In this document: positions 26,030-36,159 of the stretch, in pieces
How positions within the stretch are numbered: the stretch's first letter is position 1
Layout: each line of letters begins with the position of its first letter
NCBI RefSeq assembly: GCF_900167345.1
Contig: NZ_FUXB01000004.1
Span: 185,880-249,879, forward strand
DNA: 64,000 nucleotides
Reading direction: 5' to 3'
Source: Vibrio cincinnatiensis DSM 19608
GTDB taxonomy: Bacteria; Pseudomonadota; Gammaproteobacteria; Enterobacterales; Vibrionaceae
The notes under the pieces: generated by a model
Database searches by the model: none
Seen by the model: only the letters and a program-made list of their open reading frames with translations
Told to the model about the DNA's origin: nothing
Made by a program: the position numbers and the translations under genes

Positions 26030-28735
26030 ATGAACCATTATGCTTTGCCGTTATCTGGGCTCAATTGTATGGGATGTGCCCGTAAGCTTGAGCGCCAACT
26101 AGAGAGTGACTTTACGGTTCAAATCCATTCGCTATCGCCAACATTTATTGAATTGGATACAGAAGTTTCACTCGATAATGTCGTGGATAGCATTGAATCG
26201 TTAGGTTATCAAACCACCCAACCTACACACTTTTACTTAGCTGGTCTTAACTGTGGTAAGTGCGTCAATAAACTCACCACAGTGCTTAGCCAAGAGCCAC
26301 AGATTGCTCGATTGGATATCACAAAGACGAGTCTCAGCTTAGTTACGACACTCACTGACGCAGAGATTATCGACAAGGTGCAGCACGTTGGCTATCAGGC
26401 AAGCTTGCAACCAATGGAGAAAGTCGAGATCGAAGCCAAACCCAACTCGACACAACAGGTATCACCACTCACCACACCGCATATTGAGGCTCAACCAGAC
26501 ACCAGTAAGGTAAGTACCCACTTACTGATTCAGGGGATGACCTGTGCCAGTTGTGTCTCTTCCGTGGAAAAGGCATTAACGTCTGTTTCCGGCGTTCAAA
26601 AAGCTCAAGTCAATTTAGCTGAGCAAAGCGCACTCGTCATGAGTGAGCACCCGCTTACCGAACAACTGTTAGCCGCAGTGAAACAAGCGGGTTATCAGGC
26701 AGAAGCTCTTGACGATCCCAATCAGCAACAAGCGAAACAGCAGTTGCAATTAGCCGCTTCGCAACGTGAGCATAAACGCAGCGCTATTCTGGGTTTACTG
26801 TTGGGCGGTCCACTGATGGCTTGGGGAGTCGTTGGTGGCAGCATGATGATTACAAGCAGCAAAGACCAAATTGGCTGGGGTATCGTTGGGCTTACCTGTC
26901 TCGCTCTGCTCGCCAGTGCCGGACGCAGCTTTTATGTCAATGCTTGGCAAGCCTTAACTCACCGCCGAGCCACCATGGATACTTTAGTTGCCTTAGGTAC
27001 CGGTTCTGCTTGGTTTTACTCCATGTTAGTGGTGAGCTTTCCTCATTGGTTCCCGATGGCGGCCCGTCATGTTTACTTTGAAGCTTCTGCCATGATTATT
27101 GGGCTTATCTCTCTCGGTCACTATATTGAAGCCAAAGCAAAAGCCAGAACCACGCAATCACTGCAAGCATTAATCAATTTACAGCCACAACAAGCCACCC
27201 AAGTGACCGAAAACGGTGAGCGGATCATTGCGGTAGCAGACATTACTCAAGGGATGACTTTACGTATCAAACCCGGAGAAAAAGCCCCGGTTGATGGCAT
27301 GGTGTTAGAGGGTGACTCTTACGTAGATGAAGCGATGCTGACCGGAGAACCGCTGCCCGTTCATAAGCAGGTCGGAGACTCGGTATCCGCAGGCACCATC
27401 AACCAAGACGGCAGCTTATTGATCCAAGCTACGGGTATTGGTTCGCAAACCATGCTGGCTCGTATCATTCAAATGGTTCGCCAAGCGCAAAGCAGTAAAC
27501 CGGCTATCGCCAAATTAGCCGACCAAATTTCAGCAGTCTTTGTTCCGGTGGTGGTCGCCATTGCGCTCTTTTCTGCCGCCATGTGGTTTTGGTTTGGCCC
27601 GGACCCTAAAGCCAGTTATATGCTAGTGGTTGCCACCACCGTACTGATCATTGCTTGCCCGTGTGCGCTTGGCTTAGCCACCCCGCTGTCGGTTACCGTT
27701 GGTGTGGGTAAAGCCGCAGAAATGGGCATTTTGATTCGTGATGCTAACGTTTTACAATCAGCCAGTAACATTGATACGGTCGTCTTTGATAAAACGGGCA
27801 CATTGACCCAAGGCAAACCGAGCGTACAACAGGTGCTCTGCCTTGAAGGGGATAAATCCACCTTACTGAGCCTTGCCTTTGGGCTAGAACAACACTCCGA
27901 ACATCCATTAGCTAAAGCAATTTGTGATTATGCTAAGCAGCAGCAAGTGAATGCAGTCCCGATTGAGCAATTTGAAAATCAACGCGGTAAGGGGGTAAAA
28001 GCACAGTATCAAGAGGATGAGATAGTCATTGGCTCTTTACCTCACATGCACTCTCTCGCCGTTGATCTCACCATCGCGCAACAAGCCATCGACACTTTTG
28101 CTAAACAAGCGTGGACACCGGTAGCCATTGCGCGCAATAACCGCTTAATCGGGTTGATTGCGATTGCCGATCCCATTAAAGAAAGCGCCGTTAAAGCCGT
28201 TCGAGCACTCAACGAAATGGGTATTCATAGCGTTATGTTGACTGGTGACCAGCAAAGTGTTGCCGATGCGATAGCCAAACAGTTAGGCATTGCTCAGGTG
28301 ATCGCTCAAGTGTTACCCGATCAAAAAGCGCAACATATTCAAGCGTTGCAACAGCAAGGGCGGCATGTTGCGATGGTAGGAGACGGTATCAATGATGCGC
28401 CAGCGCTAGCACAAGCAGACATTGGAATAGCCATGGGTAGCGGCAGTGATGTCGCTATTGAAAGTGCGCAAATGACCCTCTTGAACTCCTCACCACTAGC
28501 CGTGGTCAATGCCATTGAACTCTCTAAAGCTACGTTGAAAAATATGCGTCAAAACCTCTTTGGTGCCTTTATTTACAATACGCTTGGCATTCCGATTGCC
28601 GCAGGGGTGCTTTATCCCACATTCGGTTTTTTACTGAGCCCAGTAGTTGCCGGAGCGGCCATGGCACTTTCTTCTATTACCGTGGTGAGTAATGCCAACC
28701 GACTACGGTTAGTTAAAACCCGTTTTGATGATTAA
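26030..28735 (+). CDS. copA: Copper-exporting P1B-type ATPase CopA
   Basis: 901 residues from the ATG at 26030. It pumps Cu(I) across the inner membrane. Three N-terminal heavy-metal-associated domains carry CMGC (13-16), CGKC (75-78) and CASC (172-175). Transmembrane helices follow from about residue 252, with the CPC metal site (543-545), MLTGEP in the actuator domain, phosphorylation motif DKTGT (Asp 587), SEHPL in the nucleotide-binding domain, and [10 protein letters not shown]. The frame opens at 25904, but that lies upstream of the promoter. GGAGG seven bases before 26030 fixes the start. V. cholerae has copA next to gltX as well. One HMA more than the two of E. coli CopA. Confidence 0.95.
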   Translation: MNHYALPLSGLNCMGCARKLERQLESDFTVQIHSLSPTFIELDTEVSLDNVVDSIESLGYQTTQPTHFYLAGLNCGKCVNKLTTVLSQEPQIARLDITKTSLSLVTTLTDAEIIDKVQHVGYQASLQPMEKVEIEAKPNSTQQVSPLTTPHIEAQPDTSKVSTHLLIQGMTCASCVSSVEKALTSVSGVQKAQVNLAEQSALVMSEHPLTEQLLAAVKQAGYQAEALDDPNQQQAKQQLQLAASQREHKRSAILGLLLGGPLMAWGVVGGSMMITSSKDQIGWGIVGLTCLALLASAGRSFYVNAWQALTHRRATMDTLVALGTGSAWFYSMLVVSFPHWFPMAARHVYFEASAMIIGLISLGHYIEAKAKARTTQSLQALINLQPQQATQVTENGERIIAVADITQGMTLRIKPGEKAPVDGMVLEGDSYVDEAMLTGEPLPVHKQVGDSVSAGTINQDGSLLIQATGIGSQTMLARIIQMVRQAQSSKPAIAKLADQISAVFVPVVVAIALFSAAMWFWFGPDPKASYMLVVATTVLIIACPCALGLATPLSVTVGVGKAAEMGILIRDANVLQSASNIDTVVFDKTGTLTQGKPSVQQVLCLEGDKSTLLSLAFGLEQHSEHPLAKAICDYAKQQQVNAVPIEQFENQRGKGVKAQYQEDEIVIGSLPHMHSLAVDLTIAQQAIDTFAKQAWTPVAIARNNRLIGLIAIADPIKESAVKAVRALNEMGIHSVMLTGDQQSVADAIAKQLGIAQVIAQVLPDQKAQHIQALQQQGRHVAMVGDGINDAPALAQADIGIAMGSGSDVAIESAQMTLLNSSPLAVVNAIELSKATLKNMRQNLFGAFIYNTLGIPIAAGVLYPTFGFLLSPVVAGAAMALSSITVVSNANRLRLVKTRFDD

Positions 28736-28805
28736 TTGGTGTAGGGTGATCACAAAGGTAGCTATCGAGTCGATGTCTTCCTAAGTTGTTAAGCCTTGAC
28801 TTATC

Positions 28806-28836
28806 ATAAAAAAAGCCTCTCACACGTGAGAGGCTT
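28806..28836 (-). terminator. Terminator of the chitobiase gene
   Basis: An 11-bp near-perfect palindrome, 28813-28823 with 28826-28836. On minus it ends in a run of seven T. It may also stop copA in the other direction, where the T run is poor. Confidence 0.85.
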
Positions 28837-28871
28837 AATCGATTGTGAAATGAATTCAATGTATCGAGTGA

Positions 28872-31523
28872 TTATTCAATCATCGTAACACGGCTTGCTC
28901 GTTGCCCACTGGTAGAGAGTGAACGAATCCACACTTTACCATTGACTTTAGGGGCATTCGCCGCATCAAAGTTCTGCCATTGCTCACCATCGAATGAATA
29001 TTGCAACGTCACTCCAGGAAACTGAACGTTCATGGCCAAATGTCCGTTCTTAATGACCGCTCCAGGAACAGGGAGGCGATAATCAATACCTGCTTTTTCC
29101 AATTTTGCTAACTCACGTTGCCCAACCACATTGGCAAAGCGATTCCAGTCCGCTGTTAACGCTTTTTGGTTAACACGAGAGGTTTGCTGTGAATATTCAA
29201 CACCGACTCGGTAGCGATTCTCCCAACTGGCTCGGTGCCAAGCTCGCTCAGCGGCAGCCAATACGCGGGGGAAGACCATATACTCATATTGCTCATCATT
29301 GCGTACCGTTTCAGACCAAAGCTGGGCGGAGAGACCATAGAATGGTTTCGCTTTCACCTCTCCTTTACCACTGAATCCATTGCCATCACGATCCAGTGAG
29401 GTTTCAGCATTTTGTGGCAAGTTCTCTGGTGCAAAACCAAACATCTTACGCGTATCGGTAGCACGTGTTGCCCAATAATAGCCCCGCTCTTTAGGATCCG
29501 CTTCATAAGGCATATCCATATAAACATAGTCAGGGTTAGAAATGATTACATCATAACCTTTCTCAGCCCATTCATAAGCGGATGATGTTCCTCCCCAATA
29601 CAAGACATCCCAGAAATTGACTCGAGTGGTCTGAGTGGCAAATGACTCAGCATCATCACTGTATTTCAATCCATCCTGCCAAGCTTGGAAGTGGGGAATT
29701 CCTTGTTGATTCACAAGCTTCGACACTTGTTCAGCAAAATGGCTAGGTAAATGAGCAAAGTCACTCACTTCACCACTAGCAATCATTGCCTGACACTGTG
29801 GAGATTGAGCAAATGGTTTATCCTGTGCAGAAAGATCAATATTGCCTTTCCAACTCACTTTATCAGTCTCATTAATATCTTGGAAACCAGCACCCAACTT
29901 AATATTCTTCGCTTCATCACCACCAAAATGCCAAGTGGTTAACGGCATTCCCGCTTGCTGGTGCATGGCAGCAATTTCACTGATCACTTTATCCACGAAG
30001 CGAGTCGATGAATCAAGGCAAGGGTTAATGAAACTTAAACGATCATAGAATTGAACCGTAGTTACATTTGAGGTGTCTTGTGGATCCAACAAACGGTACT
30101 CATTGGCTTCCACTTCTTTCCCTTCTTGCATTAAACGCTGATAACGCGCCTCCATCGAAACAACGGCTGCACGTGCGTGAGCAGGCATATCGATTTCAGG
30201 AATCACTTCAATATGACGAGCCTTCGCATATTGCAAAATCTCAATGTAGTCCTCTTTACTGAAATAACCAGAACCAAAATTATGGCTTGTCGGCCCAGAA
30301 CCTAACTGCGGTAATAGACATTCTGTCTCGGTTAAATCAAAACAGCGTTGCCCACCAATATCCGTTAATTCAGGTAACCCTGGAATTTCGATTCTCCACC
30401 CTTCGTCATCAGTAAGGTGTAGATGCAACTTATTCATTTTATACGCAGCCATTTGATCTAATGTCGCTAAAATTGCTGATTTACTATGGAAGTTGCGGGC
30501 AACGTCAATCATGATGCCACGATAATCAAAACGAGGGGCATCTTGAATAAAGAGTTGAGGTAATGTGTCTGGCTGCTGGCTATCAATCAACCCCAAAATT
30601 GATTGTACGGCATAAAAAACCCCTGCTTGGTCAAATGCATGAATGACGATACCTTTATCATTAATGCGCAGTTGATAGGCTCCTGACTTAGCCAACGCTC
30701 CACTAAATGACTTTGGTGTCACAGCAATAGAAACCGGAAGTGAACCATTCACATTCAGGCCAACAATCATCGCTCGTGTTTGAATGGCAGCCAGTTGTGC
30801 CTCGTCAAAAGCCGCTTTGGGCAGTGCTAAACCCGCCGAGATATCTAAATTTCCATTACCTTTTTCCACTTTCATGGGGGTCGGTAATAAGGAACTTGAC
30901 ACATCTTGCAAAGCTACATCAGCGTTTTTTTCAAAACGAGTCAACGCATTCGCAAAGACATTATTATCGCTAGGGGTACGTTTTAGATTATTTCCGGATA
31001 GTCCACTCACAAAACTATCCACCTCCTCAGTATTGAGTGAAGCAATCACTTTGGGTTCTGCATTGGGTGCCGTGACAAAAGCACGAGGCATAAAGTCTGT
31101 TTCAAACAGCTGCCAATATTCACCAATCAGAGGAAGCGTAATGGTTTCTCCCTTAGCCAACCCCATAAATGATTCCGTAGGTTCCAGTTTATGCAAATCT
31201 CCTGTAATACGGGTCACTTTAAATTGATCACTGTCTACATCTAAAATCAAACGAATACTGTGGAAGTAAATGGCCCAATCTTTTGAATCCACCGCGTTAC
31301 CTTGGTTTACCAAGGTCATATTCACTTTATTACAAGAAGCCCACTCTGCTCCCAATGCTTGGCATTCAAGTCCTTCATCCGCACCATGGTTGGTGAAAAC
31401 GGTATAATGAATATCTAGGTTATCCGCGAGTGAATTAACTACAGACTGGTTTGATGAGTTCATCATTGAGCAACCGGCTAAAGTTGCTATCACTGAAACG
31501 GCAATCACACTCTTGTTCAACAT
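28872..31523 (-). CDS. chb: Outer-membrane chitobiase (GH20 beta-N-acetylhexosaminidase)
   Basis: 883 residues, the same length I recall for Vibrio harveyi chitobiase. Lipoprotein signal MLNKSVIAVSVIATLAGC (lipobox LAGC). It has an N-terminal carbohydrate-binding-like domain (about 30-190), a GH20b-type domain (about 210-340), the GH20 catalytic barrel (about 345-790) with the Asp536-Glu537 pair in HFGGDE, and a C-terminal Ig-like domain. It splits chitobiose and chitooligosaccharides to GlcNAc. The frame reaches back to 31601, but AAGG precedes the ATG at 31523, which starts the lipoprotein signal. CRP-like sites and a dyad lie upstream. Confidence 0.94.
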   Translation of the reverse strand: MLNKSVIAVSVIATLAGCSMMNSSNQSVVNSLADNLDIHYTVFTNHGADEGLECQALGAEWASCNKVNMTLVNQGNAVDSKDWAIYFHSIRLILDVDSDQFKVTRITGDLHKLEPTESFMGLAKGETITLPLIGEYWQLFETDFMPRAFVTAPNAEPKVIASLNTEEVDSFVSGLSGNNLKRTPSDNNVFANALTRFEKNADVALQDVSSSLLPTPMKVEKGNGNLDISAGLALPKAAFDEAQLAAIQTRAMIVGLNVNGSLPVSIAVTPKSFSGALAKSGAYQLRINDKGIVIHAFDQAGVFYAVQSILGLIDSQQPDTLPQLFIQDAPRFDYRGIMIDVARNFHSKSAILATLDQMAAYKMNKLHLHLTDDEGWRIEIPGLPELTDIGGQRCFDLTETECLLPQLGSGPTSHNFGSGYFSKEDYIEILQYAKARHIEVIPEIDMPAHARAAVVSMEARYQRLMQEGKEVEANEYRLLDPQDTSNVTTVQFYDRLSFINPCLDSSTRFVDKVISEIAAMHQQAGMPLTTWHFGGDEAKNIKLGAGFQDINETDKVSWKGNIDLSAQDKPFAQSPQCQAMIASGEVSDFAHLPSHFAEQVSKLVNQQGIPHFQAWQDGLKYSDDAESFATQTTRVNFWDVLYWGGTSSAYEWAEKGYDVIISNPDYVYMDMPYEADPKERGYYWATRATDTRKMFGFAPENLPQNAETSLDRDGNGFSGKGEVKAKPFYGLSAQLWSETVRNDEQYEYMVFPRVLAAAERAWHRASWENRYRVGVEYSQQTSRVNQKALTADWNRFANVVGQRELAKLEKAGIDYRLPVPGAVIKNGHLAMNVQFPGVTLQYSFDGEQWQNFDAANAPKVNGKVWIRSLSTSGQRASRVTMIE

Positions 31524-31738
31524 AAGAAATACCTTACTTTTAGGTTGAAAACGGATGGGATGGTCATATATCCCTTCACATCTCACGACGACATCAGCCA
31601 ATGGCTACACTTAATGACGTTCACCATAACGCGAGTTATTTCTAGCCGTAAAATTAATCCAGCAATGAGGTGATCAACCTCAAACTTTAACGTTCAAAAC
31701 AAATATAAAAAACATTAATATCAACAAGTTAAAATCAC

Positions 31739-31766
31739 CGTCAAAATCGACATTTCTATTTTGACG
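31739..31766. promoter_or_regulatory. Dyad upstream of the chitobiase gene
   Basis: CGTCAAAAT (31739-31747), 10 bases, ATTTTGACG (31758-31766): a perfect 9-bp inverted repeat, about one helical turn between arms. It looks like a dimeric regulator site. The binding protein is unknown. Confidence 0.45.
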
Positions 31767-31773
31767 AGATTAA

Positions 31774-31831
31774 TTCGATCAAAATCACACAAACAAAGCC
31801 CGTTTCAATCCTTGGTGTGATCAAATTCATC
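31774..31831. promoter_or_regulatory. Two CRP-like boxes
   Basis: 31774-31789 reads TTCGATCAAAATCACA (a good TCACA half) and 31816-31831 reads TGTGATCAAATTCATC (a perfect TGTGA half). Both fit TGTGA-N6-TCACA with two mismatches. Catabolite control of chitin use is well known in vibrios; these sites are predicted by eye only. Confidence 0.45.
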
Positions 31832-31972
31832 TTTCGTTATTCACGGCTCCCATCAAGTTCGAGAAGATAAACGCTAATTTGTGACAAACATCGAACATTT
31901 ATCTTCGTCAAATTTGTTTAAACTCCGTTAAAGTAACGTTTTTGTCGCACATAAATATCAGGAGCTCCTTAC

Positions 31973-32845
31973 TTGAAAATCTCTCGATTCCTGATCGGGT
32001 TACTCTCGATAGTCACCTTATCAAGTCAAGCCGAACCGCTGTATTGGCAGGTAGAAAAGGATAATTTAACATTAATGGTGATCGGCTCTATTCATGTGGG
32101 AATCCCCGATATGTATCCATTACCCACACCGATCTATGAAGCATTAGAAAAAAGTCATGGCTTGATTATTGAGGCCAATACTCAAGATTCACCCAATATT
32201 CTTCCCCCAAAAAACACATTTACCAGTGAGCAAGTCCTAACACTTTCTCAGAAAAAACAGTTGGCGACCATTGCTGAACAGTTGTCCCAAAGCACCGATA
32301 CTTTATTACAGCTTCCTCCTTGGAATAGTGCCTTACTGTTACAGTTCCTCCAGTTTCAACAACTTGGCTACTCGGCTTATAAAGGCGTCGATGCCCACTT
32401 AATTCGAAAAGCAAACCAAGCAGAGGTACCACTAATAAGCTTGGAAAGTATGCAATATCAGCTCGACTTATTCACAAATTTACCTAACGATGGGCAAGAG
32501 ATGCTCGTTGCTCTACTGGATGAATGGGAAAGCAATCAAACGATGACCGATTGTCTCATTGAAAGCTGGCAAAAAGGTGATCAAGAAAAATTAGCAACCA
32601 TTATGCAGCATAGTGGAATGTCTGAAGGTATGAGAGAAGCCTTTATCACCCAACGTAACCGTGAGTGGGCCCAAAAGCTCAGTACCCCAGCCTTCTACTC
32701 CAACCCCAAAGGATATTATGTCGTCGTGGTTGGGTCACTGCATTTAGTCGGCAACAACAACGTACTAGATTTACTTAAAAAACAAGGCTTTGCTATTACA
32801 CAATTAAATCATAGTCAGCAGGCAACTTGCTCATTACAGCCGTAA
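31973..32845 (+). CDS. TraB/GumN-family protein
   Basis: 290 residues with a signal peptide (MKISRFLIGLLSIVTLSSQA). The family's paired motifs are present: GSIHVGIPDMYPLP near residue 38 with LIIEAN following, and GSLHLVG near residue 260. TraB/GumN proteins are suspected metalloproteases or hydrolases, but the biochemical role is not established. The start is a TTG, nine bases after GGAG. Divergent from the chitobiase gene, with no obvious functional tie. Confidence 0.88.
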   Translation: MKISRFLIGLLSIVTLSSQAEPLYWQVEKDNLTLMVIGSIHVGIPDMYPLPTPIYEALEKSHGLIIEANTQDSPNILPPKNTFTSEQVLTLSQKKQLATIAEQLSQSTDTLLQLPPWNSALLLQFLQFQQLGYSAYKGVDAHLIRKANQAEVPLISLESMQYQLDLFTNLPNDGQEMLVALLDEWESNQTMTDCLIESWQKGDQEKLATIMQHSGMSEGMREAFITQRNREWAQKLSTPAFYSNPKGYYVVVVGSLHLVGNNNVLDLLKKQGFAITQLNHSQQATCSLQP

Positions 32846-32851
32846 GAGTGC

Positions 32852-32887
32852 TAAAAGTAAAAAGCCCCAGTCTTTCGACTGAGGCTT
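32852..32887 (-). terminator. Terminator of tRNA-Pro
   Basis: On minus AAGCCTCAGTC (32887-32877) pairs with GACTGGGGCTT (32872-32862) with one G-T pair and a 4-base loop, then TTTTACTTTT. It is eight bases beyond the tRNA CCA end. On plus it may also weakly end the TraB-type gene. Confidence 0.85.
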
Positions 32888-32894
32888 AAAATAG

Positions 32895-32971
<77 letters not shown>

Positions 32972-32990
32972 ACAAGGTTTTTTAGAGAAT

Positions 32991-33063
32991 CCGACAAGAG
33001 GGCCACCCTCTGGTCCGCTATTCCTAAAACCGGAGATGCGCTACCAAACTGCGCTATTCACCG
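32991..33063 (-). pseudogene. Decayed tRNA-Pro copy A
   Basis: On minus it begins with 29 bases identical to tRNA-Pro (acceptor 5' strand, D-arm). The anticodon arm is disrupted: TCT, an inserted CC, GGTTT, then about ten inserted bases before GGACCAGAGGGT. The T-arm is deleted (about 13 bases replaced by two), and CCCTCTTGTCGG remains of the 3' acceptor side. It cannot fold as a tRNA. Instead GAGGG and CCCTC give a small hairpin. Confidence 0.8.
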
Positions 33064-33082
33064 ACAAGGTTTTTTAGAGAAT

Positions 33083-33155
33083 CCGACAAGAGGGTCACCC
33101 TCTGGTCCGCTATTCCTAAAACCGGAGATGCGCTACCAAACTGCGCTATTCACCG
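33083..33155 (-). pseudogene. Decayed tRNA-Pro copy B
   Basis: The same defective tRNA-Pro derivative as copy A, one base different, so the defects arose before the duplication. AGAGGG-TGA-CCCTCT forms a perfect 6-bp hairpin where the T-arm is missing. Transcribed first if the promoter at 33169-33196 is the one used. Confidence 0.8.
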
Positions 33156-33168
33156 ACAACGGAGGCGT

Positions 33169-33196
33169 ATGTTACCCATTCTACTTTGTTAAGCAA
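33169..33196 (-). promoter_or_regulatory. Promoter of the tRNA-Pro transcript
   Basis: On minus TTGCTT (33196-33191), 16 bases, TAACAT (33174-33169), then a GC-rich discriminator GCCTCC typical of stringently controlled stable-RNA promoters. Transcription would start about 33161, just before pseudo-copy B, so both copies are in the pre-tRNA. Confidence 0.6.
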
Positions 33197-33669
33197 GCCC
33201 TTTTCTTTGCTTTTCTCTTTTTCCTTTATTTCGAACGAAAAAGACGAGTAAATACACTAAAAGTGTGATTAATAACACAGCAAAAGAAACATAATCGCAA
33301 CCTTGACCATACAATTGATCCAGATCAGTGTTGAAAATTTAGCCATCTCTTAACCTAGGCCTGTCTTCAACGCTTTAGAGGAAACATAGATTTCTCAATG
33401 ATTCAATATCCTTCTGAATAATACAGTCGGATGATCAGCCATGATAGTTATCATTGATGAGTCTAACTCTGTTTCATACAGCTTTCTTCAGCTAAGCCAT
33501 GAACGACAAATCTCCTCACTAGATCGCCTAGCACCTATTCTATAATAGTGTCATGCTATGCACCGGAGTAGATAGCTTGTCTACTCCGGTTTTTTATTCT
33601 CTCTCTGATCCTCTTTGCTATCTGAATCGGTATAATCACGCTATTAAGTAGCTCTTTTCAGGTACCACT
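33197..33669. other. Intergenic stretch with FNR-like box and orphan terminator
   Basis: 473 bases between the tRNA-Pro promoter and smrA, without a credible ORF. It contains TTGATCCAGATCAG (33315-33328), one base from the FNR consensus TTGAT-N4-ATCAA, a TATAAT hexamer at 33541-33546 and a strong intrinsic terminator at 33562-33596. No gene on the plus strand precedes that terminator. A small RNA is possible. Confidence 0.5.
33562..33596 (+). terminator. Orphan intrinsic terminator
   Basis: ACCGGAGTAGA (33562-33572), a 7-base loop, TCTACTCCGGT (33580-33590) and a run of seven T. No gene on plus lies within 700 bases upstream except the TraB-type gene beyond the opposite-strand tRNA, so it probably ends an unannotated short transcript. 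Confidence 0.85.
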
Positions 33670-34251
33670 ATGTCTCACGATGATGATTTAGCCCTGTTTC
33701 TGCAAATGATGGGAGAGGTAAAACCTCTCACCCATGATGTGGCTGAACTCAAGAAAGGGTACACCGTGACTGATGCACAATTAGCGAAACGTCAATCCGC
33801 CATCGCTCTTTCAGAACAAGATCCCGACTATCTCTCCATTGACTCTGCTCCGATGCTAAAGCCCGATGATGTGGTGGAATACAAGAAAGATGGCGTACAG
33901 GATGGTGTGTATAAGAAATTACGCTTAGGCAAATACCCAATTCAGGCGAGGCTAGACTTACACCGTAAAACACTAAAACAAGCGCGAGATGAAGTTACCC
34001 GTTTCCTAGCTCACTGCATGAAATTGGATATGCGAACCCTATTAATCATACACGGACGGGGAGAACGTTCTACCCCACCAGCGATGATGAAAAGCTTTGT
34101 CGCCCATTGGTTAACTCAAATCGATGAAGTGCAATGTGTTCATAGCGCACAACGTTTCCATGGTGGAACGGGAGCGGTCTATCTTTTACTTCGAAAAAGT
34201 CGTAACCAAAAAGATGATAACCGAGAACGCCACCAAAAACGGCTTGGTTAA
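33670..34251 (+). CDS. smrA: Smr-domain DNA endonuclease SmrA
   Basis: 193 residues. The C-terminal Smr domain (about 95-175) has LDLHRKTLKQARDEV, the IIHGRGERSTPPAM motif and FHGGTGAVYLLLRK. The preceding EYKKDGVQDGVYKKLRLGKYP block and the ERHQKR tail resemble E. coli YdaL (SmrA) rather than SmrB. The E. coli protein has nicking endonuclease activity in vitro as I recall; the cellular role is unclear. Stands alone upstream of rluF (87-bp gap). Confidence 0.88.
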   Translation: MSHDDDLALFLQMMGEVKPLTHDVAELKKGYTVTDAQLAKRQSAIALSEQDPDYLSIDSAPMLKPDDVVEYKKDGVQDGVYKKLRLGKYPIQARLDLHRKTLKQARDEVTRFLAHCMKLDMRTLLIIHGRGERSTPPAMMKSFVAHWLTQIDEVQCVHSAQRFHGGTGAVYLLLRKSRNQKDDNRERHQKRLG

Positions 34252-34338
34252 CCCACAATAGCTGGTAAAATGCTCGCGTTATACAGATAGCATTATCATT
34301 TTAATTGACCACTCCGTTGCGAAACGTCAGGAGCAACC

Positions 34339-35313
34339 ATGCCAACCCATGAAAAACGTTTAAATAAATACATCAGTGAAACAGGATTTTGTTCTCGTCG
34401 AGAAGCCGACAAATTAATAGAACAAGGTCGAGTCACCATTAATGGGGAAATTCCCCAGATGGGAACAAAAGTCACAGAGCAAGATACCGTCTGTATTGAT
34501 GGCTCCCCAGTTGGCTATAAAGAAAAGCCCATCTACATCGCCTTAAATAAACCAACGGGGATTACCTGTACCACGGAACGAGATGTCCCCGGAAACATTG
34601 TTGACTTCATTGGCCACAGTAAACGTATTTTTCCTATCGGCCGCTTAGATAAACCCTCAGATGGATTAATCTTTTTAACAAACGATGGGGATATTGTGAA
34701 TAAAATTCTCCGCGCAGGGAATAATCACGAAAAAGAGTATGTGGTGCGGGTAAATAAGCCGATCACCGAGGAATTTATTCACCAGATGGGCAATGGTGTG
34801 AATATTCTCGATACAGTAACGCTTCCTTGCAAAATTACCCAAGAAACAAAGTATGCATTTCGCATTGTTCTCACTCAAGGCTTAAACCGACAAATTCGCC
34901 GCATGTGCGAAGCATTGGGTTATGAAGTGTTTAAATTGCGCCGTGTCAGGATCATGAATATTACCTTAGAGGGTATTCCTAACGGCCAATGGCGTTATTT
35001 AACAGAAGCTGAAGTCAACGAAATTTTAGCTATGTGTGAAGGCTCAATCACTACCGAAGAAGCCTCCCGAACGGACAGTAAAGGCCAAACCATCCAAAAA
35101 GCAACCGATGCTAAATTATTTGATAGTCGGACCTCAAAACCAGTCACGCATCGAACCTTTAAAGGTCGAGAGGCACATGAACATCGCCATGCACCTAATT
35201 CTAAAAAAGGGCGTGAACAATTTAAATCACATCGTGATTCATCAGCCGCCCCCCATAAGAGTACAGCGACAAATGCCACCAGAAAAAACGGAACGCTGCG
35301 TCTAAATAAATAA
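34339..35313 (+). CDS. rluF: 23S rRNA pseudouridine synthase RluF
   Basis: 324 residues. An S4 RNA-binding domain (about 6-55; [24 protein letters not shown]) precedes the RsuA/RluB/E/F-type pseudouridine synthase domain, whose catalytic Asp is in [15 protein letters not shown] (about 97-111). The stretch [23 protein letters not shown] matches E. coli RluF, which modifies U2604 of 23S rRNA. The C-terminal 75 residues are basic and low complexity, a tail absent or different in E. coli. A terminator follows. Confidence 0.93.
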   Translation: MPTHEKRLNKYISETGFCSRREADKLIEQGRVTINGEIPQMGTKVTEQDTVCIDGSPVGYKEKPIYIALNKPTGITCTTERDVPGNIVDFIGHSKRIFPIGRLDKPSDGLIFLTNDGDIVNKILRAGNNHEKEYVVRVNKPITEEFIHQMGNGVNILDTVTLPCKITQETKYAFRIVLTQGLNRQIRRMCEALGYEVFKLRRVRIMNITLEGIPNGQWRYLTEAEVNEILAMCEGSITTEEASRTDSKGQTIQKATDAKLFDSRTSKPVTHRTFKGREAHEHRHAPNSKKGREQFKSHRDSSAAPHKSTATNATRKNGTLRLNK

Positions 35314-35320
35314 CTAAAAT

Positions 35321-35352
35321 AAAGAAGAGGAGCCATTGGCTCCTCTTCTTTG
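35321..35352. terminator. Bidirectional terminator, rluF / upp
   Basis: 14-bp perfect stem AAAGAAGAGGAGCC (35321-35334) with its complement (35338-35351) and an ATT loop, between convergent genes. Confidence 0.88.
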
Positions 35353-35365
35353 CAAAATCACTGAA

Positions 35366-35992
35366 CTATTTCGTCCCGAAGATCTTATCCCCAGCATCCC
35401 CTAATCCAGGAACGATATAACCTTTATCATTGAGTTTTTCATCAATAGCTGCCGTATACAGCTCAACATCAGGGTGTGCTTTTGCCAACGCTTCAATACC
35501 TTCAGGCGCAGAAACTAAAACCAAGACTTTAATTTGGTTGCATCCTTTCTCTTTAAGTAGATCAATCGTCGCAATCATAGAGCCGCCGGTGGCAAGCATT
35601 GGGTCAACCACCATCGCAATGCGTTCTTCAATATTGGAAGCCAGTTTGTTGAAGTAAGGTACGGGTTCTAATGTTTCTTCATCTCGATAAACACCCACAA
35701 CACTAATACGGGCACTAGGTATGTGTTCCAATACCCCATCCATCATACCCAACCCAGCTCGTAAAATGGGAACGACCGTCACCTTTTTACCTTTAATTTG
35801 ATCAACTTCAACGGGGCCGTTCCAGCCTTCAATGGTCACTTTTTCTGTTTCAAAGTCAGAGGTCGCTTCATAAGTTAACAGGCTACCCACTTCGGTTGCT
35901 AACTCACGAAAACGTTTCGTGCTGATATCACCTTCTCGCATCAGGCCAATTTTATGTTTTACTAGAGGGTGTTTTACTTCAACAACTTTCAT
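35366..35992 (-). CDS. upp: Uracil phosphoribosyltransferase
   Basis: 208 residues, the E. coli length, converting uracil and PRPP to UMP in pyrimidine salvage. The N-terminus [19 protein letters not shown] is conserved. The PRPP-binding loop is [12 protein letters not shown] (about 128-139), and the C-terminus [13 protein letters not shown] is typical. The frame reaches back to an ATG at 36007, but GGAG six bases before 35992 and homology select the later start. No uraA follows; downstream is the rluF terminator. Confidence 0.97.
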   Translation of the reverse strand: MKVVEVKHPLVKHKIGLMREGDISTKRFRELATEVGSLLTYEATSDFETEKVTIEGWNGPVEVDQIKGKKVTVVPILRAGLGMMDGVLEHIPSARISVVGVYRDEETLEPVPYFNKLASNIEERIAMVVDPMLATGGSMIATIDLLKEKGCNQIKVLVLVSAPEGIEALAKAHPDVELYTAAIDEKLNDKGYIVPGLGDAGDKIFGTK

Positions 35993-36080
35993 TTCCATCT
36001 CCGGCATAATTTAAATAAACTTTCCGATTATACACTCATTTCTTGCGATTTTCCGACCTAAAATCTCGATAAAAAATCTG

Positions 36081-36096
36081 ACGCAAACGTTTTCCT
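36081..36096. promoter_or_regulatory. PurR operator of purMN
   Basis: ACGCAAACGTTTTCCT matches the first 12 bases of the PurR consensus ACGCAAACGTTTGCGT exactly. It overlaps the -35 region of a promoter with a -10 TAGAAT at 36114-36119, as expected for purine repression. Confidence 0.8.
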
Positions 36097-36159
36097 TTTT
36101 GTTTTAAGCCCTGTAGAATAGCCTCGTTTTCATATCCAACTAGATCGAGGACTTTCCCC

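Larger units (their letters stand above)
31524..31972. other. Divergent regulatory region, chitobiase / TraB-type gene
   Basis: 449 bases, AT-rich, without an ORF. It holds a 9-bp dyad (31739-31766) and two CRP-like boxes (31774-31789 and 31816-31831). AAAATC recurs several times between 31730 and 31786. The AGGAG of the TraB-type gene is at its right end. Confidence 0.6.
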
